Source of the DNA: Streptomyces sp. NBC_01262
GTDB taxonomy: Bacteria; Actinomycetota; Actinomycetes; Streptomycetales; Streptomycetaceae
Direction of reading: 5' to 3'
Assembly: GCF_036226365.1 (NCBI RefSeq)
Contig: NZ_CP108462.1
Span: 3,204,501 to 3,268,500 of the forward strand
Length of the DNA stretch: 64,000 nt
Shown here piece by piece: positions 8,735 through 17,199 of this stretch. Under the pieces are notes generated by a model. That model was not told the DNA's origin and searched no databases. It worked only from the letters and a program-made list of their open reading frames with translations. The position numbers and the translations under genes were made by a program. Every line of letters begins with the position of its first letter. The first letter of the stretch is position 1.

Positions 8735-9467
8735 CACCCCCTCACATGTCCTGGTCACCGGCGCGACCGGTGACCTCGGCCGGGCCATCGCCGAGGGCTT
8801 CCTCGACCGGGGCGCCCGGCTCGCCCTGCAGTACCGGCGCTCCCCGGAGCCGCTGGCCGCGCTGGCGGACCGGGCCCGCGCGGCCGGGCGGGAGGTGCTG
8901 CTGCTCCAGGCCGACCTGACCGCGCCCGAGGGTCCGGCCGCCCTGGTCGAGCGGATCGGGAAGGAGTGGGGCCGGCTCGACGTGCTGGTGAACAACGCGG
9001 GCGGCGCGAGCCCCCGCCCCTTCGCCGAACTCGGGTACGAGGAGTGGCAGCAGGCCCTCCAGCTCAATCTGACGGCACCGTTCCTGCTGTTGCAGGCCGC
9101 CCTTCCGCTGCTGACCGCCGCCCGCGGCTCGGTGGTGAACATCTCCTCCGTCGCCGCGCTCACCGGCGGTGCCTTCGGCCCGCACTACGCCGCCACCAAG
9201 GCCGGGCTGATCGGGCTGACCCGCAGCGCCGCCCGGGACCTGGGCCCGCTGGGCATCCGGGTCAACGCCCTGGCCCCGGGCCCAGTGGACTCCGCGATGA
9301 CCGACCAGCTGGCCGCGCCCGTACTGGACGCCATCAAGGCCGGCACCGCCCTGCGCCGGGTGGTCCGCCCCGAGGAGATCGCCGACGCGGTGACCTGGCT
9401 GGCCGACGCGGCGGGCGCGGTGACCGGACAGACCCTGGTCGTGGACGGCGGCCGGCACTTCACCTGA
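8724..9467 (+). CDS. Short-chain dehydrogenase/reductase (FabG-like)
   Basis: A 247-residue Rossmann-fold oxidoreductase. Seen: the cofactor motif TGATGDLG near residues 12-19, NNAG near residue 90, catalytic Ser in NISS and the YAATK active-site pair, and a C-terminal VVDGGRHFT typical of classical SDRs. It is last in the rightward operon and overlaps the reductase gene by 11 bp, so the two are likely made together. It may reduce the carbonyl made by the preceding enzyme or dehydrogenate a dihydro-aromatic, as EntA-type SDRs do in isochorismate-derived pathways. Confidence 0.88.
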   Translation: MTPDTPSHVLVTGATGDLGRAIAEGFLDRGARLALQYRRSPEPLAALADRARAAGREVLLLQADLTAPEGPAALVERIGKEWGRLDVLVNNAGGASPRPFAELGYEEWQQALQLNLTAPFLLLQAALPLLTAARGSVVNISSVAALTGGAFGPHYAATKAGLIGLTRSAARDLGPLGIRVNALAPGPVDSAMTDQLAAPVLDAIKAGTALRRVVRPEEIADAVTWLADAAGAVTGQTLVVDGGRHFT

Positions 9468-9490
9468 TCCCACCCGATGACCGCGAAAGC

Positions 9491-9527
9491 AGCGGCCCCG
9501 GACCTGGTGACCAGGTCCGGGGCCGCT
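9491..9527. terminator. Bidirectional terminator hairpin
   Basis: A 17-bp perfect stem (9491-9507 paired with 9511-9527) with a TGA loop between the convergent SDR and ATP-grasp genes. It ends in CTTCC rather than a T-tract, as is common in Streptomyces. Confidence 0.85.
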
Positions 9528-9562
9528 TCCCGTGGGGGTTCCGGGAGGGTGGAGCCGTTGGA

Positions 9563-10843
9563 TCAGGGGGCCTCCAGCTCGTAGAAGCCCGCGCCGTCGA
9601 GATAGCGGACGGTGTTGAGGTCCCGCAGGACGACCTCCTCCACGTCGTGCTGGAGGGTCAGCATGAGGGCGTTGCTCAGGTCGTCCACCGTGCGCCGGAT
9701 CCGCTCCCCCGGCTGCACGAGCACCCGCAGCTCGCGGAAGCTCTCCAGCGCGCGTACCTGGTCCAGCCCCCGGAAGCCCTTCAGTACGCCTTCCACCGGG
9801 GAGGCCATCGCGGCCCAGGCGAAGTAGCGGCTGATCTCGTACGACCGGTCCGAACGGGCGTGGAAGCGCTCGGGGTTCACATAGGCGTCCACGATCCAGT
9901 CGACCTGCGACTCGCCGGTCGACAGCGCCGTGAAGGCCGGCAGGTCGCCGCCGGAGATCCGGGCGCCGGCCTCGATCAGGCAGGCCCCCTTCGGGGTGAG
10001 CTTGATCTCCAGGTGGCCGGGGCCGTGCTGGATCCCGAGGGCGTCCAGCACCTGGAAGGCGTACGCGCACAGCCGTACGGCCTCCGAGGACCCGGCGTCG
10101 ACCAGGGTGTTCTCCACGGCGAGGTCGGTGACACCGTTGACCGAGAGCCGGCCGGTGCGCCAGATGTCGGTGAGATGGTGGACGCCTTCGCGGCTCACGG
10201 TGTTGACCATGAACTCGCTGCCGACCAGGTATTCCTGGGCGACGACTCCCTCGTTGCGCAGCGAGAAGACGTTCTCCCGGCCGAGCAGGGTGCGGTAGGC
10301 CCGGACCGCCTGCTCCGGGGTGTCGCAGAAGGACACGCCGTCGCCCGCCGCGCTGCGTACCGGCTTGACGACGATCCGGCCGCCGGTCTCCTCGTGCCAG
10401 GCCCTGAGCTGCTCGTCGTCCTCGATCAGCAGCTGCCGGGCGGCGAGCAGACCGCTCGCGCGGACCCGCTCGATCTGGGTGTACTTGTCCCGGCGGGCGG
10501 CGCTGAGCGCGGTGCCGTTGGAGGTCGGCAGCCCGAGGGCCTCGCTCAGCGCGTCCGCCAGCTCGACGCCGAGCTCGCCGCCGGGCAGTACCGCGACCGG
10601 CTGGTAACCGGCCAGGGCCTTGAGGGTCTGGTCGAGGTCACCCTCGTGGACGATGTTGGCCACGTAGCCGCCGAGGTCGAGGCCGCCCCGGTAGACCAGT
10701 GGCACTTCTGCCGTGCTCTGTACTCGTACGGTGGGATGGCCCGCCCCGGCGAAAGCGGGGGGCAGTTCCTTGGCGGCGGCGTATCCGTCGACGATGACGA
10801 CATGGCCTTCGCCGTGGCGGTCGCTGTGACCTTCGGTGTTCAT
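9563..10843 (-). CDS. ATP-grasp carboxylate-amine ligase 1
   Basis: A 426-residue ATP-grasp enzyme. This family activates a carboxylate as acyl phosphate and joins it to an amine. Seen: the central ATP-binding segment IVVKPVRSAAGDGVSF near residues 156-171, VVAQEYLVGSEFMVNTVS, and the Mg-binding HLEIKLTPKGACLIEAGARISGGD block near residues 280-303. The start is ATG 10843 with AAGGAG upstream. It follows the second ATP-grasp gene by 30 bp and ends at a strong terminator. It belongs to the three-gene operon 32-residue peptide, ATP-grasp 2, ATP-grasp 1. Two successive ligations, or ligation onto a ribosomal peptide as in pheganomycin, are possible. Confidence 0.82.
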   Translation of the reverse strand: MNTEGHSDRHGEGHVVIVDGYAAAKELPPAFAGAGHPTVRVQSTAEVPLVYRGGLDLGGYVANIVHEGDLDQTLKALAGYQPVAVLPGGELGVELADALSEALGLPTSNGTALSAARRDKYTQIERVRASGLLAARQLLIEDDEQLRAWHEETGGRIVVKPVRSAAGDGVSFCDTPEQAVRAYRTLLGRENVFSLRNEGVVAQEYLVGSEFMVNTVSREGVHHLTDIWRTGRLSVNGVTDLAVENTLVDAGSSEAVRLCAYAFQVLDALGIQHGPGHLEIKLTPKGACLIEAGARISGGDLPAFTALSTGESQVDWIVDAYVNPERFHARSDRSYEISRYFAWAAMASPVEGVLKGFRGLDQVRALESFRELRVLVQPGERIRRTVDDLSNALMLTLQHDVEEVVLRDLNTVRYLDGAGFYELEAP

Positions 10844-10873
10844 GCGGATGTCTTCTCCTTCACGTGTGCGGCC

Positions 10874-12136
10874 TCAGACGGCGGCCGGGTGCAGTGGCTG
10901 TGCGGTGACCTTGAAGTCCTCGGCGGTGGCCCTGATCGCCTGCTCGACCTCGGCGGAGCTGCGGCCCCGGAAGCGGAACCGGCCGCCCACGTGCTCGTAG
11001 TAGGCGTCGGCGGCCGGCAGTACGTCGCCGGGCATCAGCAGCGACTCGGCGTACGGGCCGGGGTCGCGGCCGACCATGGGGGTCACCAGGTCGATACGGC
11101 AGGGACGCTCCGCCGGGGCGGGGATCAGCAGCCAGCCGGCCGTGGTGTCGCCGTGCGGTGCGGCAGGGAGCCGGGGCGGGTGCGGCCGCTCGCCGAGCTG
11201 GAGCCGGAAGGCGGCCTCCATCAGGTCGTAGCCGTGGACCTCGCGCCACAGGAAGGGGATCTCGGCCCCGCCGACCCTGGCGCCGACCTCCAGGAAGGAG
11301 CAGCGGACCGGTCCGCCGGGCGGGCGCTCCACGAAGAGCTCCAGGTGGAAGACGACGGGGTCGGCACTGAGCGCGGCCAGGAAGCGGGGCGTCCACAGGC
11401 CGATCGCGGCCAGCACCTCCGGGTCGTCCTCCTCCACCGACCCGAGGGCGTCGCCGGTGCGGAAGCCGAGGCAGGTGTTGAGGTAGCGGGAGGCCCGCAG
11501 GACCTCGGTGCGGCCGTCCTGGAACAGGCCGTCCACGTGGTAGATCGGGTTCGGGTCGCAGACCTGGACGATCGAGGGGCTGCGGGCCCCGAAGTCGACG
11601 GCGGCCAGTTCGTCCGGCCCGTCGAGGAGGATCACGCCCTCGCTGGAGCTGCCGATCCTGGGTTTGAGGACGACCGGCCAGCCGTGCCCGGCGGCGAAGC
11701 CGCGTACCGCGTCGGCGTCGGGGGCCGGGGCGAAGGCCGGAACGGGCAGCCGCCGCGCGGCGATCGCCTGCGTCATCACGTACTTGTCGCGGAAGGGGAG
11801 CAGCGCGGCGGCGCTCGGGCCGGGGCAGTCCCACTCGGCCCGCAGCCGGGCCGCGACGAGGAGGTCGTCCTCCTTGAGTGCCACGACGGCCGACGGGGCG
11901 CCGTGCCGGGAGGCGAGTTGACCCACCGCGCGGCGGACGGACGGCAGGTCGTCGGTGGCGCGGACGAGCAGTACCTCGGCGGCTCCCGCGGGTACGCCGG
12001 GCTCCCCCACCTCGGTGGTGACATAGGTGACGGCGTAGCGCTCGTGATCGAGATAGTCACCGTAGTGCGCGTAACTGTCGCGCCAGCGGTGGATGACCAC
12101 CACGTGGGGCCTGCTGATGCTGACGGGGCTTCCCAT
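10874..12136 (-). CDS. ATP-grasp carboxylate-amine ligase 2
   Basis: A 420-residue ATP-grasp protein only distantly similar to its neighbour. Seen: WPVVLKPRIGSSSEGVILL near residues 153-171, IVQVCDPNPIYHVDG, and the metal-binding FHLELFVERPPGG...SFLEVGARVGGAEIP block near residues 270-300. The ATG at 12136 has AGGAGG nine bases upstream. It sits 57 bp downstream of a 32-residue peptide gene and is probably cotranscribed with it. It likely forms an amide bond; whether the amine or acid partner is the peptide, an amino acid or an aryl acid cannot be told from sequence. Confidence 0.82.
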   Translation of the reverse strand: MGSPVSISRPHVVVIHRWRDSYAHYGDYLDHERYAVTYVTTEVGEPGVPAGAAEVLLVRATDDLPSVRRAVGQLASRHGAPSAVVALKEDDLLVAARLRAEWDCPGPSAAALLPFRDKYVMTQAIAARRLPVPAFAPAPDADAVRGFAAGHGWPVVLKPRIGSSSEGVILLDGPDELAAVDFGARSPSIVQVCDPNPIYHVDGLFQDGRTEVLRASRYLNTCLGFRTGDALGSVEEDDPEVLAAIGLWTPRFLAALSADPVVFHLELFVERPPGGPVRCSFLEVGARVGGAEIPFLWREVHGYDLMEAAFRLQLGERPHPPRLPAAPHGDTTAGWLLIPAPAERPCRIDLVTPMVGRDPGPYAESLLMPGDVLPAADAYYEHVGGRFRFRGRSSAEVEQAIRATAEDFKVTAQPLHPAAV

Positions 12137-12193
12137 GGACGCGGTCCTCCTGCGGATGGATGCGAGGTTTCGGGACAGGGAACGGCGCTGCCG

Positions 12194-12292
12194 TCAGAAG
12201 CCGATGATCACGAACACCCAGGGCCAGTCGGATGCCTCGACGGCAACGTCGCGGAGCGTGGACGCGGTGCTGGAGGAGGTCTTGACAGTCAT
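12194..12292 (-). CDS. 32-residue peptide: candidate scaffold/precursor or signal peptide
   Basis: A short reading frame with a clear ribosome site (GAGAGGA about seven bases before ATG 12292). It encodes 32 residues: a Ser/Thr-rich start (MTVKTSSSTASTLRD), a short linker and a hydrophobic end, SDWPWVFVIIGF. It is the first gene of the ATP-grasp operon and has two TGAC-N4-GTCA operators 20-76 bp upstream. The leader-plus-core look and two ligases suggest a ribosomal precursor or scaffold. The acidic residue before a hydrophobic tail, and the divergent XRE-TPR gene, equally fit a peptide signal of the RRNPP type. No cleavage site or export signal is evident. Confidence 0.72.
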   Translation of the reverse strand: MTVKTSSSTASTLRDVAVEASDWPWVFVIIGF

Positions 12293-12313
12293 GGTGATCC
12301 TCTCAACCGGTGA

Positions 12314-12380
12314 TGACTGGAGTCATTGAGTTAACCCTAGCCATCCTTTAGCGCCATGACAATAGTCAACTCCAGAGTCA
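12314..12380. promoter_or_regulatory. Operators upstream of the peptide/ATP-grasp operon
   Basis: Perfect sites TGACTGGAGTCA (12314-12325) and TGACAATAGTCA (12357-12368), 43 bp centre to centre, followed by an imperfect AACTCCAGAGTCA ending at 12380. All lie just upstream of the 32-residue peptide start at 12292. Confidence 0.82.
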
Positions 12381-12457
12381 ATCCGACAGCGCTTGCTGCA
12401 CGAGGCCTTTGGGTACCATCCACGTGTGCGTAAGCTGTATCTAACACTCCACTACTA

Positions 12458-12543
12458 CGACTCCAGTCATGAGCCCTTCGCGCAGCTGGAGCCAACCCCC
12501 TCGTAGGTCAGCCCCAACGTTGACATAAGTCACGACTGGAGCA
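12458..12543. promoter_or_regulatory. Operators upstream of the XRE-TPR regulator
   Basis: CGACTCCAGTCA (12458-12469), a perfect TGACATAAGTCA (12521-12532), and a degenerate CGACTGGAGCA directly after it (12533-12543). The last two lie 37-60 bp before the GTG start of the regulator, which suggests autoregulation. Confidence 0.78.
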
Positions 12544-12579
12544 GAACCGGATCAATAACTCGCGCCAAGGGAGTCCCCC

Positions 12580-13920
12580 GTGAAGGCCCTCAAACTCCAA
12601 CAGCCTCAGTTCGGCATCAAGCTCCGGGAGCTACGCACCGGCCGCGGCCTGTCACAGCGCGACCTGGCAGGCGAGGTCGTCACGGCGAGCTATATCTCCC
12701 TGGTGGAGTCGGGCGCCCGGATGCCCGCCCTGGACGTCCTGATCCACCTGTCCAGCATGCTGGGCGTACCGCTGAGCGAGCTGACCGGTATGGACCTGCA
12801 GGGGGCGGAACTGCCGGGCACCGCGCTGTCCGGCGGCGCGCCCGAGCGGCCCTCCGGCACGAGGGCCGACGACGGCGGGCGGGAACTCCCGCCCCAGGCG
12901 GTCTCGGAGATGATCCTGGCCCGCAACTCCCTGAGCATCGGCGCCCTCGGCGCCGCCCGCGAGGAACTGGAGCAGCTCTACCGCAGCCCCGCCGCGCTGC
13001 CCTCCACCTGGGAACGGCTCAGTGTGGGCTTCGCGCTGTCCGAGGTGCTCGCCGCCCTGAGCGCCAACGCCGAGCGTTACGCCCTCGCCGGTGAGCTGGC
13101 GGCGCTGGCCGACCGGGCGGACCAGGACAGCGCCCGCTTCAAGGCGCTGGTCGACCTGGCCGGCGCGGCCCGTGACAACGGCAAGCTGGCCGAGGCCTAC
13201 CAGGTCATCGAGAAGGCGACGGCCCTGCTGCCCACCAGCCGGTTCGCCGGCACCAGTGAGCACGCCCGGATGCTCGGGGTGCGGCTGTCCGTGGTGTGCG
13301 AGCTCGACCGGGACGCCGAGATCGGCCCGCCGGTGCGGGAGCTGCTCGATGTCGCCCAACAGGCCGGAATCCCGGCGGTCGTGGGCTCCGCGCACTGGGC
13401 GGCGGCGACCGCGTACTCCCGTGGAGACCAGGCCGAGAAGGCCGTCGAGCACCTCATGGAGGCCCGCCGGATCCTCACCAGCCTCGACCTGCCGGTCAGG
13501 CAGTGGCTTCGGTTCTGTACGGCCAGTGCCTCGGTGCTGATCGATCTCGGAGTCGAACTGGAGACCGCCCGGACCTACCTGGACGTCGCGTACTCCATCG
13601 TCCAGGTGTCGCCCGGGGCCAGCCGTCCGCTGGTCGACAGCATCCACGCGCGCTATCTGCTGGCCGTCGGTGACGCGGAGGCCTCGGAGAAGCTGTGCCG
13701 GTCGGTGATGAAGGACAGTTCGGCGCTGATCGCACTGGACCAGGCGCGTCTGCTGGCCGCGTGGGGCAAGGCGCTCGGGCAGCTCGGCCGGAACGGCGAG
13801 GCCGCCGCCCACCTGCGGGAATCCGCCCTGCTGTACGAGAAGACCGGCGCCCTGCGGGCCGCCCTGAAGAGCTGGCGGGCGATCAGCGAGCTGGAGCGGT
13901 CCCCGTCCGGCGGCTACTGA
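12580..13920 (+). CDS. XRE-family regulator with TPR domain (RRNPP-like architecture)
   Basis: A 446-residue cytoplasmic regulator. Residues about 7-65 form an XRE helix-turn-helix (GIKLRELRTGRGLSQRDLAG, then SYISLVESGARMPALDVL). After a Gly/Pro/Arg linker, residues about 110-440 are all-helical TPR-like repeats. The start is GTG 12580 with AGGGAG upstream. The layout matches peptide-sensing RRNPP regulators of Firmicutes, but those are usually shorter and no peptide partner is proven. Operators of the TGAC-N4-GTCA type flank it on both sides. It is the only regulator in the centre of the cluster and the best candidate to bind them. Whether it activates or represses is unknown. Confidence 0.85.
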   Translation: MKALKLQQPQFGIKLRELRTGRGLSQRDLAGEVVTASYISLVESGARMPALDVLIHLSSMLGVPLSELTGMDLQGAELPGTALSGGAPERPSGTRADDGGRELPPQAVSEMILARNSLSIGALGAAREELEQLYRSPAALPSTWERLSVGFALSEVLAALSANAERYALAGELAALADRADQDSARFKALVDLAGAARDNGKLAEAYQVIEKATALLPTSRFAGTSEHARMLGVRLSVVCELDRDAEIGPPVRELLDVAQQAGIPAVVGSAHWAAATAYSRGDQAEKAVEHLMEARRILTSLDLPVRQWLRFCTASASVLIDLGVELETARTYLDVAYSIVQVSPGASRPLVDSIHARYLLAVGDAEASEKLCRSVMKDSSALIALDQARLLAAWGKALGQLGRNGEAAAHLRESALLYEKTGALRAALKSWRAISELERSPSGGY

Positions 13921-13932
13921 GGCCGGGCCACC

Positions 13933-13996
13933 GAATCTCAGTCACATCCGAGAAAACTATTGTCAATTCACCCGGCGGCGCACTTTACTATTGTCA
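13933..13996. promoter_or_regulatory. Operators upstream of the DAHP synthase gene
   Basis: Three variants of the cluster motif: GAATCTCAGTCA (13933-13944), AAACTATTGTCA (13954-13965) and TTACTATTGTCA (13985-13996). All keep the GTCA half and have a weaker left half. They separate the regulator stop from the DAHP synthase start at 14072. Confidence 0.72.
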
Positions 13997-14071
13997 CGCA
14001 AGGGAGGGTGGTCACAGCTTCCCCTGAGGCTGCGATCCGGCTCCTGACCCATGGCCACAGATGGAGACGCA

Positions 14072-15121
14072 ATGCTGGTGATCTTCAATAAGACGGATGA
14101 CCGCTCGGTACGGGAGCTGCTGGCCCGGCACGGGGCACCGCGATCCGCGGTCAGCTGCCGTATCGGGGCCCGGGTCATCGCCTACCTGCCCCAGGCCGAT
14201 GCGGGCCTCGCCTCCCGGTTCAAGACCCTTCGTCAGGTGGAGCGCGTGGTCACGGCCCATGGCTCCGAGTTCCAGCTGACGTCACGGGAGGCATCGCCCG
14301 AGGACACCCTGGTGGAGATCGGTTTCGGCAACTCGATAGGCGCCGGCGACTTCGGCCTGATCGCCGGCCCGTGCGCGGTGGAGACCCGCGAACAACTGGC
14401 GAGCACCGCCGAGATCGCCCGGGCCGGCGGCGCCACGGCCCTGCGCGGCGGTGCGTACAAGCCGCGTACGACTCCGTACGCCTTCCAGGGCCTCGGACTC
14501 CCGGGGCTGCGGATGCTGGCGGAGGTCAGCGCCGAGACCGGGCTGCCGGTGGTGACCGAGGTGGTGGACACCGCCACGGTGGACACCGTCGCCGAGTACG
14601 CCGACGTACTGCAGATCGGCACCCGGAACGCGCAGAACTTCAGCCTCCTGGCGGCGGTCGGCCAGACCGGCCGCCCGGTGCTGCTCAAGCGCGGCTTCGG
14701 CTGCACGGTGAGCGAGTGGCTCAGCGCCGCCGAATACGTGCTCGCGCAGGGCAATTCGCAGGTCATCCTCTGCGAGCGCGGCATCCGCACCTTCGAGGGC
14801 TCCACTCGCTTCACCCTCGACCTCAGCGCGATCCCGGTGGTCAAGCAGCTCAGTCATCTGCCGGTCATCGTCGACCCCAGCCACGGCACCGGCCACCGCC
14901 ACCTGGTCCGGCCGCTGGCGCTGGCGGCGGCGGCGGTGGGCGCCGACGGGCTGCTGCTGGACATCCACACGGACGGCGAACAGGCGCTGTGCGACGGCAA
15001 GCAGGCGCTCGACGCCGCCGAGTGGATGGAGCTGACGAGCGCGCTGAGCGCGCTGCTGGGCAGTCTGGGCCGGACCCTGCAGCGTCCGCAGGAGCTGGCC
15101 GGTATCGGCAGCGGCCTCTGA
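14072..15121 (+). CDS. 3-deoxy-7-phosphoheptulonate synthase (type I-beta, with N-terminal ferredoxin-like domain)
   Basis: Condenses phosphoenolpyruvate with erythrose 4-phosphate, the first step of the shikimate pathway. The 349-residue protein starts MLVIFNKT and has an about 70-residue ferredoxin-like regulatory domain before the catalytic barrel, as in Thermotoga-type enzymes. Seen: [53 protein letters not shown] and [12 protein letters not shown], all hallmark blocks. ATG 14072 has GGAGA five bases upstream; ATG 14051 has none. Streptomyces normally use a type II enzyme in primary metabolism, so this copy likely serves the cluster by raising chorismate supply for isochorismate synthase and TrpD. 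Confidence 0.93.
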   Translation: MLVIFNKTDDRSVRELLARHGAPRSAVSCRIGARVIAYLPQADAGLASRFKTLRQVERVVTAHGSEFQLTSREASPEDTLVEIGFGNSIGAGDFGLIAGPCAVETREQLASTAEIARAGGATALRGGAYKPRTTPYAFQGLGLPGLRMLAEVSAETGLPVVTEVVDTATVDTVAEYADVLQIGTRNAQNFSLLAAVGQTGRPVLLKRGFGCTVSEWLSAAEYVLAQGNSQVILCERGIRTFEGSTRFTLDLSAIPVVKQLSHLPVIVDPSHGTGHRHLVRPLALAAAAVGADGLLLDIHTDGEQALCDGKQALDAAEWMELTSALSALLGSLGRTLQRPQELAGIGSGL

Positions 15122-15140
15122 ACCAGCCGCTTACACCCTC

Positions 15141-15189
15141 AACCCCGTCGGGGGCGGAGCACACTGTGCGCTCCGCCCCCGACGGGGTT
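15141..15189. terminator. Strong bidirectional terminator hairpin
   Basis: A 20-bp perfect stem (15141-15160 with 15170-15189) and a 9-nt loop, ending in GGGGTTT. It lies between the convergent DAHP synthase and larC genes. Confidence 0.9.
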
Positions 15190-15206
15190 TCTCGCGCGCC
15201 GGGGGT

Positions 15207-16469
15207 TCAGGCGCTGCCCGTGCGGTACGCGGTGACCGCGGCCTCGCACACCGCCCTGACCGGCCAGCCCAGTTCGGCGGCGGCCCGCAGGGCGTCGGCG
15301 TACTCCGGCTGGACGGTGACGGCCGCCCCGCCGAGCCCGGCCACCTTCACCTGGACCTCCCGCTCGGCGCCGCCGGGACCGATCCGTACGGTCGCCATGC
15401 TCCTGGGCAGCGTCAGCCGGTCCCAGCTCGACCAGCGCGCGCCCAGTGTCGAGGTGTGGCGGAACAGCACATCGAGCACCGCGCCCCTGACCTCCTCCGC
15501 GCACAGCGCGGTGACCACCCGCCCCGGTCGGCCCGCGCGGGCCAGGGTGCCGGTGGTCCAGCAGTCCCAGGCGCCGGCCGCCCGCAGCGCGTCCAGCACG
15601 GAGGGCCAGATCCTGGGGTCCAGGTCGTCCACGGTGGCCTCGACCACGGACACCGTCTCGTGGGCCGGTTCGGGCGCGGACGCCGCGCTCCGCACGCTCC
15701 CCAGCACGACCCGGGTGACATTGGGGCGGTCCGGGGTGTCCCGGCTGCCGCCGCCGCAGCCGGTGGCCAGCACCGTCATGGCGGGCATCGGCCCCGGCCG
15801 GGCCAGCGCCGCCACCAGAGCGGCGCCGGTGGGCGTGGTGCACTCGCCCGTACGGTCCCCCGGCCCGAGCGGGAGCCCGGCCCGGCGGACCAGCTCCAGC
15901 ACGGCCGGCACCGGCACCGGCAGCAGCCCGTGCGCGCCCCGTACGCTGCCCGAGCCGGGCCCGAGAACGGAGCAGCTCACCCGGGCCCGCTCCGACAGCA
16001 GGCCGAGCCCGTCGGCGGCGGCCGCGCAGCCGATCACATCGGCCAGCGCGTCGTGCGCTCCCACCTCGTGGAAGTGCACCCGCTCCGGGCTCGTACCGTG
16101 CACGCTCGCCTCGGCCTCGGCCAGCAGCCCGAACACCCGCCGGGCGAAGGCCGCGGCGGCCGGGCTCAGCGCGGCCCGGCCCACGGCGTCGAGCACCTCC
16201 GCGAGATGACGCTCGCGGTCCGGCACCTCCGCGGTCTCCACGATCGCCCGGGTGCAGGCGAGGCCGCCGCGCCGGTCCCGCTCGATCCGCAGCCGCAGGC
16301 CGGGGATGCCGAGCGAGGCGATCGCCCCGGTGACCGGCTCCGGCGGGGCCCCGGCGGAGAGCAGCGCGCCGAGCAGCATGTCGCCCGCCACACCGGCCGT
16401 GCAGTCCAGGTGCGCGGCGACGGCCGCCACCGCGAGGGGCTCGGCGAGCTCGACGGGCTCAGCTGTCAT
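15207..16469 (-). CDS. larC: Nickel-pincer cofactor biosynthesis protein LarC (nickel insertion)
   Basis: LarC inserts nickel into the bis-thiocarboxylate pyridinium nucleotide in a CTP-dependent step, making the nickel-pincer nucleotide. The 420-residue protein is full length. Seen: the N-terminal LDCTAGVAGDMLLGALLSAG block, HFHEVGAHDALADVIG near the middle, TPTGAALVAAL and SVVEATVDDLDP. The start is ATG 16469, which overlaps the larB stop; GTG 16478 is an alternative. With larB it forms a leftward pair, and larE runs divergently from the same 54-bp gap, which holds the cluster operator. The unusual point is its presence in a biosynthetic cluster without larA. Confidence 0.92.
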   Translation of the reverse strand: MTAEPVELAEPLAVAAVAAHLDCTAGVAGDMLLGALLSAGAPPEPVTGAIASLGIPGLRLRIERDRRGGLACTRAIVETAEVPDRERHLAEVLDAVGRAALSPAAAAFARRVFGLLAEAEASVHGTSPERVHFHEVGAHDALADVIGCAAAADGLGLLSERARVSCSVLGPGSGSVRGAHGLLPVPVPAVLELVRRAGLPLGPGDRTGECTTPTGAALVAALARPGPMPAMTVLATGCGGGSRDTPDRPNVTRVVLGSVRSAASAPEPAHETVSVVEATVDDLDPRIWPSVLDALRAAGAWDCWTTGTLARAGRPGRVVTALCAEEVRGAVLDVLFRHTSTLGARWSSWDRLTLPRSMATVRIGPGGAEREVQVKVAGLGGAAVTVQPEYADALRAAAELGWPVRAVCEAAVTAYRTGSA

Positions 16470-17181
16470 GACGATCACCGGTCCGGTTCCGTACGCCGAT
16501 GATCCTGGCGGCGTGCACCGCCGCGCCGAAGCCGTTGTCGATGTTGACCACGGCGAGGCCCGGACTGCAGCTGGCGAGCATGGCCGCGGCGGCGACGAGG
16601 CCGCCCGCGCTGACCCCGTAGCCGACGCTGGTGGGCAGGGCCACCACCGGGGCGCTGACCAGTCCGGCGACGACGCCGGGCAGGGTCCCCTCCATGCCGG
16701 CCACCACCACCAGGCAGTCGGCCGCGCGCAGTTCGGGAAGCCGGGCGAGCAGCCGGCCCAGGCCCGCGATCCCGACGTCGGTCACCTGGCGGGTGCCGAC
16801 GCCGAGCACCCGCAGCGTGGCCAGGCACTCCCCCGCGACCGGCAGGTCCGAGGTGCCCGCGGTGACCACCAGCACCTCGCCGGCGGGGCGGGGCGGTTCG
16901 CCCACCACGACGGTCCGGGCGGCCGGGTCGACGTCCACCCGCTCGCCGGGGAAGCAGCCGGGGGCCCGGCGCAGGACCTCGTCCGGGCAGCGGGTGGCCA
17001 GGGCGGGGGTGGCCGGGTCGTCCGCGCGCAGGGCGGCCAGCAGGGCCAGGGTCTGGTCGGGGGTCTTGCCTGCCGCGAAGACGGCTTCAGGGGCTCCGGT
17101 GCGGCTGCGGCGGCCGGTGTCAAGGCAGGCGAATCCGGCGACCTCGGGGGCATGTTGACTAACACTCGGGTAGGTGTTCAC
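16459..17181 (-). CDS. larB: Nickel-pincer cofactor biosynthesis protein LarB (carboxylase/hydrolase)
   Basis: LarB carboxylates the pyridinium ring of nicotinic acid adenine dinucleotide and cleaves it to pyridinium-3,5-biscarboxylate mononucleotide. The 240-residue protein has an N-terminal segment (EVAGFACLDTGRRSRTG) and a PurE-like C-terminal domain. Seen: VTAGTSDLPVAGE, VTDVGIAGLGRLL, VVVAGMEGTLPGVVAGLV and ALPTSVGYG. The GTG start at 17181 has no strong ribosome site, so the message may be leaderless or nearly so. It overlaps larC and faces larE across a single operator. Confidence 0.92.
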   Translation of the reverse strand: MNTYPSVSQHAPEVAGFACLDTGRRSRTGAPEAVFAAGKTPDQTLALLAALRADDPATPALATRCPDEVLRRAPGCFPGERVDVDPAARTVVVGEPPRPAGEVLVVTAGTSDLPVAGECLATLRVLGVGTRQVTDVGIAGLGRLLARLPELRAADCLVVVAGMEGTLPGVVAGLVSAPVVALPTSVGYGVSAGGLVAAAAMLASCSPGLAVVNIDNGFGAAVHAARIIGVRNRTGDRHDS

Positions 17182-17199
17182 TTGAGTTAAGATACGTAA

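Noticed and set aside
1..15121. Region A as a phenazine cluster
   Set aside because: EhpF-like protein and DAHP synthase recall phenazine loci, but phzE, phzD, phzF, phzB and phzG are all absent.
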